Below, in pieces: positions 1 through 12,100 of a stretch of DNA of 64,000 nt (the stretch's first letter is position 1; each line of letters begins with the position of its first letter). Source of the stretch: Streblospio benedicti (lineage: Eukaryota; Annelida; Polychaeta; Spionida; Spionidae). The notes beneath the pieces are model-generated. The model did not search any database and was not told where the DNA came from. It worked only from the letters and a program-made list of their open reading frames with translations. The position numbers were made by a program, and so were the translations under genes. The stretch is taken from contig CM032659.1 of the NCBI GenBank assembly GCA_019095985.1, positions 15,039,530-15,103,529 of the forward strand, written 5' to 3'.

Positions 1-999
1 CAGAATATCAATAGTCAGAAATTTTAGCCCAGGACCATCCTAAATCTTTACTGACATTTATGACCCAACTTGCTGCATGGTTTGGACCAAGTCTTCACTT
101 GTTAAAGCAAGATGACTAAATATCTTATTTAAAAATATTCTTTTTTCCTTTGCAGGATTGCATGACCCCGAATTGTGTTCATTATAATTTTCTCCTGTAT
201 TCGTCATGTTTATGTACCTTTATTTTGCATGTTATATACAATAACTTTTTGTTGTTCAATTTAGTTGGTCACTTGCTTCATTCTTTTTTGCAATGTTCAG
301 TTTTTACTTTCTACAATAATACTCTTACAAAAGTAAAATGAAAATAGAAAAAATCGAAAATAAATTGCCAAGGGAATTATAGTCTGATAGATGGACTGTT
401 GGATACAATTAATAGTGTACAAAGCCAGAATGTAATCACTCATGAAATCACTTTATGTTAAACCAGCGTAAAAAAAGTTTTTTCTTATAGTGTACAAACA
501 TTTTGTTGGAAAAGTTTGTTTTAGATTTGCATACTACGCATGATAATAAGTCGTGAATTGATTGGAAGGCAAAATGCTAAAACAAGGTTTTCAATTGCTT
601 TTGCATTAATTATTCGTGCAGTTGCAAAACTTGAATCTCTTGAGATTTTTATTGCCTATTGTAGGCTCATGGATCTGCCTTGTATCTGTTTTCTTTTGTT
701 ATATGTATGCATTTTACATTGATCCGACTTAATGCATCAGTCACATGAGTTGTGTTATAATTGTAAGGGGTCATTTTAAATCACCCGTATCCAATGTCTA
801 ATCATGGCTTGTACACAAAACTCTTTGTGTAACCTTAATGTGTCCATTATTTTTTCTGATACCAGATCAGAGAGCAGTTCAGATGTTTATAGGCAAAAGA
901 AGTGCTTATCTTGCCATTTTAATCTTCACAACGTTCCGCCCCCAAAAAAAGTTCTGATCTGTGTGTGAGCGACCACTGTATGGTGTGTGTGTGTTGTAG
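1..999 (+). other. WIPF intron sequence, 5' edge of window
   Basis: AT-rich DNA before the first recognisable WIPF exon. A polypyrimidine tract and TTGTAG acceptor end it at 999. I see no coding exon, RNA gene or clear repeat here. Confidence 0.6.
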
Positions 1000-3900
1000 G
1001 TTCTGGTGGTGCCTCGTCGGGCGGTGGCACCGTGGGCCGGGCTGGGGGCGGCGGCGGGGCGGATGGACCCACCCAGGGTGGAGGCGGCCTCAATGTGCCA
1101 GCAGGCCTCGGAGGGCTGTTTGCAGGGGGCATGCCACAGCTACGCAAGACCGGAAACAGACCCGATGGTGAGTAACTTGGCTGCCATATCAGAAGCTGTC
1201 TGTTGATTTGTATTTAAGTTGGTGTTGAATGGAATTGATTTGCAATAGAGGCTATTATTTACCCATATACCAGACATGCCAACCCCTACGGATTAGTCGT
1301 AGTTACTACGAATTTTGATGAACATTTTACAACTACGACCAGTTAACAGCATACTACGAAATTCTATACAAATCACCAAATTTATGGCACTTAATCAAAG
1401 ATTGGGAAGACCATGCGCGATATTAACTAAAAAAATCCCGCATGCACAATAACACTTATATTCGCCATTCCCATGCATAGTTTTTTCACTCCTCATCAGT
1501 ATTAAATAATATTTGGTCATTTAAATAGTCTACAGTATTGATCGCAATGCAGCCATATTAAACAAAACAGCCCAGCACCCTGGCAGCAAATCTTAAAAGC
1601 CGCGCTATTTTTAGACTAGACTAGCACCAACTTAGTCTATATTGATCGGGGCATTTGCATGTTTTATATTGACATGAACAAGTTGATAGCGGGAAAATGA
1701 AAGTAAACCTCTTAAGACTTTATTAGCCACTTAAGTGCTTAGATTATTGTTTATATTTTTTTATATTCTTTTAGATTACAAAAACAAGAAAAATCATTTA
1801 TTTCAAATTAGATATATAATGCATCCAAATCATGTGTGTGTAAACTGTACTAGCTATGTCATTATATTGCCAATGACAAGTACCATAATAAGTTGTTTCG
1901 TGTTTTCCATAAAAATAATGTAATAAAAACTTTCGCAAAAAACAGCCTACCTAAAAAAATGTGATAAAAAATAAGCATTATTATAAATGATAGAACCAAC
2001 ATCTTTTTAAAATAAATAAACACTTTGTCACAATCTTCCTACCTAAGTCAAAATCTCATGTTACCCCAAACAGCATTTTGATTCTATTAGGCCTCATAGC
2101 AGCTTTCTGATTCCATTAAAAGTAGAAATCACTAAAAATAATCCTTGCCAAAATTCACCAACCACTCAATTGCCAGACCCCCACTGCCACCCCCCACCCC
2201 CTACTAATATTTCACGGGAAGGTGAGTGGGTAGCGGTGGCGATTCTGACAAACGACAGATTCATTGTTCAAACTACTAATTTTCATGATCGGACTACTAA
2301 TTAGGATCTGTTGCGGTTGGCATCTCTGATATATGTGTTTTGAAAACTAGTGGCTGATTATCATTGTTAATTATTATTAGATCAAAATTATAATATATTC
2401 ATGTTGTTAACTTTGGAAGCAACATGTTTTTTCTTATAGAAAATTATGTTGCTGTAATATGCAAAAATAGCAATACAATGAATACATGTACATTTGAAAT
2501 TTTCTTAGTGCCATGGTCTTAGATGAAACATGAAATTGTCCCTTGTAGTATCATAAAATCTGAAGATCCCTATATCCATATAGCCATGTATGTAGATCAA
2601 TGATGTATTTAGAATATAATGCATTTATTCTCAATGTCAAGATGATGTATATGAAACGTGTATATTTTTGATCCTGTTACAAATCACTGTACCCTTAAGA
2701 AACAAGGAAGTAATGGGTTGTAAAGAAGAAAGCTTTACCAGATTAAAGCTTTGCTTTTTTGTCCCAATTCAGCAAATAGTCTAAACAAGGAAGTAAGTAT
2801 GTGTAAATGTTAAAGGATATTTTACCGTACTGTGATCTCATTGAAGTTTGATTTTAAAAGCCGGGAATGTTGAGTAGAAAGAAATAGGCAAGTACTTAAA
2901 GTTCTCCTTAGTATGTTCATTATTTGATATTAAAATATTAGATTTAAGTTTAAACCCTATTTCCATAACTGGTTCACCTCAAATTAACTGATGTATTTTT
3001 ACTACAATTCTTAAGCATATTTTTGTAAACTAAAAACACATCATAGTGCTTCAATCAAATCGTTCTTGTTTGGCCGCTGAGCATAACCTTTAAACAGTGT
3101 TACCTCAAGTGGAACTCCTTGCCATTGTGTTGTTATCCCGTGCCTGTCTGTGCCCTGATGTCCGTGTGTGTGTGTTGCAGCGTCTGGTCCGTCCGGTGCT
3201 CCCGCGCCTCCGCCCACAACCAAGAAATGGCCGCCCGTGCAGACCGGTGGCGCCGCCGCGGCGTCTAATGGCCCCTATCGGCTCCACCGCCGCCGCCACC
3301 GCAGGCCAAGCCGCAGTTCAACGGGGGCCTGAGTAACGGCCCCACGGTGCGGCAGCCGCCCTCCCCACGGCCCCCCTCACACAACCAGTCTGGCCCGACC
3401 TGTCGGCACGGCCCTTGCCCAGCCGGCCCGTCGCCCGCAATCATTCGTCAGCGTCGTCGACCACGTCTGCGGCGCCTCCCCCGCCCCCGCCCGGCCGCCC
3501 GCCCTCCATGAACAGACAGGACTCGGTGGGCTCGGGGCGCCCGCTGCCCCCCACACCGGGTGGTGGACGCAGCAACGGGGCCCCAGCGCTGCCACCAGGC
3601 AGGGGCGGACCGCCGCCACCACCACCACAGGTAGGGGAATGTTTGGCTTGTCACTTTTGGCCTACCATATGATATTGCAAGAATTTGGCAGTACGTACTT
3701 GGCTGTAATCTAACAAGCTGAAGTGAGCTTTGTTTGTTATAATTATGTCAAAACTATAAGGAAGAGAATTTGCACAACTGAATATCAAATCTTGTTGTCA
3801 GCGTTCGGGTCCGCCGCCTCCGCCCACCCGGACCACGCCGCCCACGCAGCAGGCGCGGCCGCCGCCTCCTCCGTCCCGCGCCCCGCCCCCCGCCGCCACG

Positions 3901-4762
3901 GCCCCGCCACCCCCGCCCAGCCGCCACAGCTCCACGGGGCCCCCACCCCCGCCCCCACACGCAGCTCGCTCCAGCTCCAGCTACACCAGCCACCAGCACG
4001 GGGGGGACGGCGGCCATGGGGGCATCAAGTATGATACAGGTGAGGCTCAGCACAGCGTATGGGTGTAATGTGATGTGCAACTGTGCAGGAGATGCCATCT
4101 CACCTGGGTTTTTATTAAATGTGTATAGTGTAATGATTTATCAGCGATTGATAAGAAAGTCTGTTCATTTGAAGACTTCTATTTCAAATGTTTTTAGATT
4201 TCTTTACCGACCATTTTAATGGTTGTGCCACATACTTATTACATAATTGTTAGGTAATATGACTGATACATATTACACTTTCCTGTCAGATTTTGAGGCC
4301 CATTTCCGGTTTTGTCCACTCGGAGAGCTTCCATACCCAGAACCGTTCAACTCTTCTGCAAAAACATATCCTAGTAGGAACCCTCGCAATCCAGGTAATT
4401 ATATTGCTTGACAATTCTTTTTTCTTTTTTAATTTACGATCTATTTATGTTTATACAGCTAAACACAACATTGGAAAAAAAATAAGATAAAAGCAATAGT
4501 ACAAATGTACAGATCTAAGTGCATAAGTTTATATGAAGTAATATTACACAAATATTAGATGGCACAATTCTCATCATTAAATATATTTATCTATATTTAA
4601 ATGCATTATTGGATTCCATGAAAATTGTAAAACACCTTCCAAAAACATAAACAACATTTAGTATTTCATTTGAATAAAGACTATGTTCATATTTGTTTTG
4701 TTTTCTGTTTTTCAGCCAATAGACGGGGAATGCCTCCTCCTCCACCGCCCAATCGACAATGA
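1000..4762 (+). CDS. WIPF: WIPF/verprolin family protein (WASP-interacting), 3' part of gene
   Basis: Five exons are visible: 1000-1167, 3181-3630, 3802-4039, 4290-4394 and 4716-4762, ending at TGA. The first carries the family signature LGGLFAGGMPQLRKTGNRPD. The next two are proline-rich (RPLPPTPGG, PPPPPSRAPPP), suited to SH3 and profilin binding. Exon 4290-4394 encodes DFEAHFRFCPLGELPYPEPF followed by KTYPSRNPRN, the WASP EVH1-binding segment of WIP proteins. The last exon ends RRGMPPPPPPNRQ. Family members bind actin through an N-terminal WH2 motif and stabilise WASP/N-WASP; that N-terminus lies before this window. Exon 3181-3630 is entered in phase 1 and left in phase 0, but its 450 nt do not fit; the reading shifts near 3285 and again near 3400. 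I take these as consensus errors. The paralogue cannot be assigned. Confidence 0.88.
1271..2328. mobile_element. Non-autonomous DNA transposon with short terminal inverted repeats, in a WIPF intron
   Basis: The left end reads CAGACATGCCAACC and the reverse complement of the right end reads CAGAGATGCCAACC, 13 of 14 identical. Weaker similarity (ACTACTAAT-type stretches) extends inward from both ends. No transposase frame is seen in 1,058 bp. Flanks are ATATAC on the left and ATATAT on the right, a possible target duplication. The superfamily is not certain. Confidence 0.6.
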
Positions 4763-7700
4763 AGTGCCTGGGTCAGCATAACTAGGTGACCTTAAAAAGG
4801 TCGGCAAGTGCAGATCATAAGGCTGCCTAAACTAAGACTGCAGGTGAATACACCACCGGACAGCAGGTGTGGCCACAAAACAATCTATATCGCTAGTCAT
4901 GCTTGAACACAACAGTTATTGTCCGCAGTAATCGTAAGGAGCTGAGCAGAAGGCTGGACACTTCTTGAAAAAGTTATCTCAGTGATAGACAAAGCTTGGT
5001 TTCAAGTGGATTATAATCACGATCTTGCCTGGAGCTCAGAGAGGCAAATCAGATAGCAAAGTGAGCTAGACTAGCAGCAAGACTTGGTTCTGTGATAGAT
5101 AGTGCAATGCTTCAGCTGCCTCTGTATTTGTATATAAGGAGGGAGGTGGCGACTTTTGTGCTCAAAGTGATAATTGATGATGTGGCGATTCACAGGGCTG
5201 CCGAATCGCCGCATTACGTGCATGTCATTGGATTATGTATGTTAAGTTTTTGTACTGACCCCAACATTAAATCGGCTGTGTCTCCAGTATAATATAGGGT
5301 ATAAACAAATTCTAAAAATATCCGAACATCGCAGTCATTCTTAGATGGACATTCTCTCATCAATTGAAAAAAGTATTGAAAACTGGAGTTTACGTGAGTT
5401 AAGGGCAGGAATAGCCTAACCTTGATTTGTACGTCGATAATATTTGCATTGTGATGCAGTTCAAATAATGTCAATGTTTCCAACACAGCTGTTGTTGGGG
5501 TGAGAAGTTATTAAGTAGATTATTAAGTGTTCATGATACAAGCTACAGTGGGGCCACTCGTATGTAGCAGACTTGTGTTTTGGGGCACTAGTTACTGAGC
5601 AAACAGTTTGTTTCTGAGGTAGCACTTATTGTGATTGACATGTGATGATCCAACTGCTTCCACTGGCTGCTCCAGGGCCACACACCAGGTGACTTCTCAC
5701 TACACACTTAAAATGTTACATCATACCAGAAAGCTTCAATCATCAATTGAATTTGACTGCCACAAAACTAAAGGGAGGGTGGCTGTACTATATACCCGGT
5801 AATAATTTTCTCCCAGCTATCAGTATTAGTTCTGATGATTTTTTTTTTTTACTATTGCTGAGTTACTACATGTAAATATAAAATTGCAATATATTGTACT
5901 AGAATTGTGATTTTTGCATTACAAAGCTGATACACCAGCTCAGGTAGTATTGAGCCTAACTAAACTGTCATATGGACACAAAAATGGTAGTATCTCCAAT
6001 AATTATTTCGGTATTCAATTGAGTTCTAAAATTATAAGCTTTGATGAAATCTGCAATTAAATATGTGATCGTGTCAATGCGCTATAAGTGTAAAGTGGGC
6101 AAAGGCTTTAAGATGAAGTGGGAAGTGAGAAATTTGCAAAAATGCATCAAGTGTTTAGTGGGAAAGGAGTCAAAATTTAAGTGCCTTTCTACCACCCCTA
6201 CCTAGACCCTCATATATACTTGCAGCAGTAGTACATATTTCAGGACCGATAAGAGCTCTGTATTTTCGCATTGTTGGACAGCATATTTGATACAAACAAT
6301 TATCTCTTTAGACGTCAGGCCCAATATAATCATTGCAACACTTGTTGGTCTTTTTTTTTTGTCTTTTTTTTTTTTTTTTTTTGTCTGAATAGATTTTATT
6401 GCATGAAGTGTCTTTAAAAATTGAATTAAAGAAGCAGATGGTGTGTCGTTCTGGGGCTAAATGCATGTTTTGTTCTATAGGTCAACCATTGTGTAACAAT
6501 TGTGTGATTGAAGGTAATTTTTTTTTTAGAGATCAAGCAAGTAATTAACTTCTACAACTTGTTTTATTACAAATCATTTTTCAAATCATTTTTACCATGA
6601 ATGGGTGAATTTTGTGATACCTCGATCAGTGTTATTAGAAATGTTAAAAAGCAAACTATACAAATAGTTTTGAATGACTTGACTTATGATATATTTTGAC
6701 CACATGATAGAATTTTCAAAATTTGAACATGCTTTTGAATCTGTTAAGTTTGGTTATTGTTATTTTTCATCTTTTTTTTTCAAGCTGAAGAGCCAAAATA
6801 ATCAATTGTATGCCATGACAGTAAATGGACTTTATTATTGTTCATTACAACAAAACACTGAGCAATCTCTGAATTTGTGTACTTTTGAATATTTTGTCCA
6901 ACACTTTCAGTTGATTGCAGAGATAAGATTTTTATCTTTTCTTTCCAAGTGATAAGCAGCATCTGAAGTGCATTTAAATCTTTGCAGTTTCTTTATAGTA
7001 TGTACAATTCAGTATTTCCAGCTTGTTTGTCCTAAGCGAGTATTTCTTAGTAATTCTATTTGGTTAATATTTGTAGTAATTAGTAATGTCATAAATGCTT
7101 TAAAATCTTTATTTAGATACGCTACATAAAAAAATAAAATATTCAAACTTTTGGTGTATAAAATGCCAAAACAATGTACTTATTACCAGATTTAATCAAA
7201 CTTACATTTTCTTGGTCTTGAAATGCATCGAGTAGAAAGTGATTGTTCCTCATGTGCGGTCAGAGAGCTGCAGATATATGCATTGGCCAACATTTCAAAA
7301 GTCAAAGTGGTAAAATGTCTGCATTGAGAAGAATTAGGAATAACATTGAAAGAACTGTATTATTATCATGTTTAAATGCAATTATAATAGAAAACTTGTA
7401 TTGTAATTGGGTATTAGAGGAGCTTTTTTATAACCACGGTGATGATTTTGTTTTGTATGTTTCTTGCTGTATGGTATTTCAAGTGATTTGATGGTTAAAT
7501 ATGCATATTTAGTGGACTTACACATCATGAAAATTTTAGCCAAGGTCATATGATATGTATGTTGTAAATTCCTTGATGTGGTGCTGCAAGAAACTTATCA
7601 AGCACAAATTTGAAAAGTAATTGTACATATAATATATTGCAATAAGATGTATATAAATCGTTGAACATTATGTATGTACTGGTTATGTGTGTGTGTGTTA

Positions 7701-8570
7701 AAAGATTTCATTGATTGATAGTGTATTGCGCATATTTTTGCTACTTATTGTACAACAAGACTGCAGATATCATCTTGCTTGAATTTTGTCTGTATAGATT
7801 TTTTTTTCCCACTTTATTTAGTAACTATGAGAGCATTTCTTTATTTGAAGTAGGAATATTAGCTTGTTATTTGTTTGTTATAAATCTCTGAAAGGAATTT
7901 TTTGTCTGTAATGTTGAATTCTTGGTGCTGTTAGTACCATGTAATAGAAACAAAAACAAACTATATTGATAAAGATAATAAAAGTTCAATTTAAAAAAAA
8001 ATCTGTTAATTACATTTGAATTTGACAACTTGAAAATTGGTTTTAGTTCCCAATTTTATCTCCTTTTTTAGATTGGAGATTACCCAGTTGCAATTTTCAT
8101 TAACCATTTTACTGGTTGATGTACGGTTGGATGATTGGCTATTATTAAACTCTTTGTATTCAATTAGAATTATGCAAGTACAAATTAGATGAACTTTCAT
8201 TGAGTTAAGGAGGATTGAAATGCCAATGAAGTCACAAAATTCCAAAGTGAAACTGCTGGTTTAGAACTTGTGAGAACCTGTCTATCAAGATTTTAATGTA
8301 TGGCTAGACATGGTGGTGTTAAAACTTATATCAATAAATTTGATTAATGATTGTGTAATTTAAAATTATCTTCTAAAGATAAATTATCTTTTGCACATAC
8401 ATGTGTGTAAAAAATTGTATGGTTATGTTGTGTTTTGTTGCGCATTATATTAAATCTTGATGGGCATTTTAGGGAGCTTGTCCTTGATGCGGTGTGCAAG
8501 TTGTAATTAGTAGATTTGTACAGATGCATGTTGCCTGCATACTTAATATGGATGATAATCAATGAATAAA
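4763..8570 (+). other. WIPF 3' UTR (long) and candidate poly(A) signals
   Basis: About 3.8 kb of AT-rich DNA follows the WIPF stop with no splice-flanked coding segment on either strand and several poly(T) runs (near 5840, 6350, 6370). AATAAA hexamers occur at 7977, 8333 and 8565. The last is the final good signal before the convergent IQUB 3' end, so the UTR may run this far. The extent is inference. Confidence 0.45.
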
Positions 8571-8599
8571 AAATTCAAATATTAAATATTTGTTTATTT

Positions 8600-9170
8600 G
8601 ACCCAATTTCATTTTTCGTTATACCTTTACATGATATATTTATTTTATTTAACCCCAACCCCAACCCATTCATCACTGGAATTTTAATTAAATAAATACA
8701 CATGATCAATCATCAAACAAATAAATACATGTACGTATCACAGAAAATGTTCTACATGATGCATGTAGATGATAATAAACATGATTTTGCAGAGTTCACT
8801 CCATGCATGATAGTTGTAATATTTCTAACAACAATAAGACGTAATGCACATGATGTAAAAGTTCAAGTTTGCTATAATTTTAACCTCAACGGTGATTAGA
8901 CACCACATTCATCGGTTGTACATCGTAACATCCATGAGGTTGCAGACAAAATAACTTACACAATCACATGCAGTAGTAGAACATAAAGGTGTCCAAAATT
9001 TATAACTGGTTTGTACCCGGTATGTCTGAAAAAAAAAAAAATATTGGGTTAAAAAAAATTTGCTGACAATTTCATTACCTTAACTGTTTGATTAACACAC
9101 GTATATTGCAAAATCAAATTTATCAAATTCATTTTCCACTTTAACAGACAGATTGCAGTGCTGGACTCAC
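8600..9170 (-). other. IQUB 3' UTR and poly(A) signals
   Basis: Minus-strand AATAAA hexamers (TTTATT on the plus strand) lie at 8639-8644 and 8593-8598, about 530-580 bp past the IQUB stop. The WIPF signal at 8565 points towards them, so the two genes end nearly tail to tail. An A-run near 9030 is a less likely end. Confidence 0.45.
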
Positions 9171-12100
9171 CTAAGTAGCCTTGGTGGCGTTGACCATAAT
9201 TTTGCTGGAGGGGCCAGTAATACCACGTGGTTTGGTGGCAGATGTTTTGCGCAACTGCTCAGCCATCCCAGGCAGCCGCGAGAAGTAGTTCCTGGCAAGT
9301 GTGTGTCGCTGCTTCACCTAGGACACACATTGAATTTTGATACATTTCCATTTGATTTCTTTTATCCACTAAAAAAAGATTCCATCAAAAACTTTGTAGC
9401 AAATTGTGGATAACTACCGTTTCTATTAAATATTGATATACAGGATTATAAACTTTATTTTTCTCATTTCATGCATAAGCCCAAACGTTCTCTTACCTTA
9501 TGCATGAATGTCTTTCCGTAGGCCTCCTCCAGCATCTCCAGCTTGTCGTGGGCTGATGCCTCTTCCTTGGTCAACAGGATGCAGTTCCACGGTGACCACT
9601 CCTCGTATTTATCCCAACGCACCAGCACCAAGTCATAACTACAAAACGTTTGGAGTGAGCAAGAAATTGAGCTGTATACATTCTGATTACAATGTCTTGT
9701 CTCAAGTCGGAAATGGTATGAAGATCATTCCTAATACTGTTTATACGAATTGAGTATGATTGTACGTACAGATCCTCCCAGGCGGAGAGAATGGACTGTG
9801 AGTTCCACACATTCTCCACCAGGTAGCGCAAGTCGTTCTCCTGCATGAGATACGCGATGCGCGCCTCGTCTCCATACAACTCCTCAGAGTGACGCAAGCG
9901 CCTAGACGACAACACAGCTCGTATAGGAAACACAGATTGATATGTTGCATAGTATTGATCCATTTATACTAGTAAATTATTAAATAAAAATCACATAGTT
10001 CGATAGATCATGTAATAGGCGATTTGGAGATAAAAAATTCGAATACCATATTTTAAATTTTGGAGTGAAAGCATTTACTGTCAATACAATACAATACTTA
10101 ACTGATCATAGAAATATTACCTTGAGCATGAATTTGTAGTGGCTGTAGTCCTGGCGTACTCTGCCGTCATTGTCCACCTTGTCACACTTACGACACTTGC
10201 CAACAGAGCGAGAGTTGGATGAGAGGTGGAATTCAGTGCTTGGCAGATAATTGTTGCAACTTGGGCAGAAGTAGATGTTCTTACGCAGGGCTGATGGATC
10301 CTGCGGTACCTGGGAACACAGCGATCACAATCTATATTAATCACTGTTCAAAAATAAACCACAAAAAATGTCACAAAAATATAAGTACATGTATTGATAA
10401 GTCAGCTTTTTCTTATTTGATGAAAATAATCAAATCCAGTTACTTAAATAAACAGAAAACGAAAACTTTTTTCTTGAATGCAAAAACTGATGGACTCTAG
10501 TTGAGGTTGGTCACCTTGAGAAGACGTGCAGCCTCGGGGTTGAACATGGGCGTGCGCACATACTGCAGGAAGAGCGTGGCGATGCGTTTGCGGAGCCCGG
10601 CAAGGTTGGACTCCTTGACACCACGCATGAGCAGGTCAGCCTCGCGGTCAATGAGCTCGATTAGCTCGATGGTGAGCTTACAGTCATGCTCCTTTACCGT
10701 GTGCTTCAGGGTGAGCAGCACATCCAGGCGCTCATCCTGGGTCAGGTACTGCAGCAGCACACACAGACCCAGTTATTTCACAGTAAAGCATGAGCACTTA
10801 AAACACTTTTAGTTTAAGATTTCCGATAAAAATAATGAGGAGTGGCATGAAAGAAGAGATTGTTTTTACAAATACAGTCAAACTTGTGTTATATGGTGTC
10901 CATAAAGACAGTTGTCTACAATACACAGTTATTTTGTATATGGTATACATATTATATATAGAGGAACAAGTAGAAATTAAAATGTAAACTTTGAGTTTCA
11001 CTACACAGTCAGATGAGACGATATTTACTTTCATGTTGATAGAGTTGTAGATATCTCTGAGCTCGCTGGCCCTCAGGGTGTACGGAGTGTCCATCTCAGT
11101 GTGCTTGCCATCAGGACCTTTCCACTTCTTTGGAGCAGCAGCTTTGTCAAGGAAAGCCTGGATATTCTTATCATGGTTTTCAGCATCAGCATCAATTTTG
11201 TGACGTCCTGAAATTAATATATCATTTTGCAAATTAAGGTATGACAAGTTGTTAGAAGAAAGAACAATTTGAATATTGCTGTTTTATCCAGCATTAATTT
11301 ACACTAATTCATTGAACAGCAGAAATGATCACAAATAAATACTGAAATAATTGAAAATATAGATACCTATTGAAGCAATGAGTTGTGTTTCTTGCTCTAG
11401 CAACTGGCAAAGAGCTGCTTTTCTTTCTGCGCCTGTTAACTCAGCATTAATGCGAGCTAGTTCTTCTTGGATCCACTTTTGCATAGCATGATAAAGAAGG
11501 TCAAAGTCCTCCTTGGTCTTAGGGTTCATACGTCGTTCAAACTCTCGCCTAATACGATCTTCTTTCTCTTTTCGTTTACGCAATTCTTCTTCTTTTTCCC
11601 ATTCCAAACGTCTCTCCTGATCTGCTCGTACTTTGTCAACATAATTCTTAGCCAGCCAACGCCGGTAATACTTTTGGATGGTCAACACCTGTTTGAGAAT
11701 GTTAGCATGGTATTCATCTGCAGTTGTGTATGAGCCTGGGGCCACGAGTTTGTCTTCTAAATTAGATACATACACACCAACTTTGGTCATCTGTGTTGAT
11801 GAGTCATTTTTCGTTTGCTGGACAATATGCTTTTGTTCAACTGTCTGGGTGTCACGACAGTATCGCTCAACAAGTGGAGGTGGTCGCTGCTTCTGTTGTG
11901 TTTGAGCATGTGCATGGTGATAGACTACACCCGTTTCCTTGTGTCGATATCCACCAACAAATGGTTTTTTTGAGGTAGGACGCTCTATCTCCACAACGAC
12001 ATCTTTAAATCCACCTCCTTCAGCTACAACTCTTACTGTTATTACATCAGGCATGTGGTACTCTTTTTTCTTTCTCAAACCTTTTAGAGGTGTATTAACT

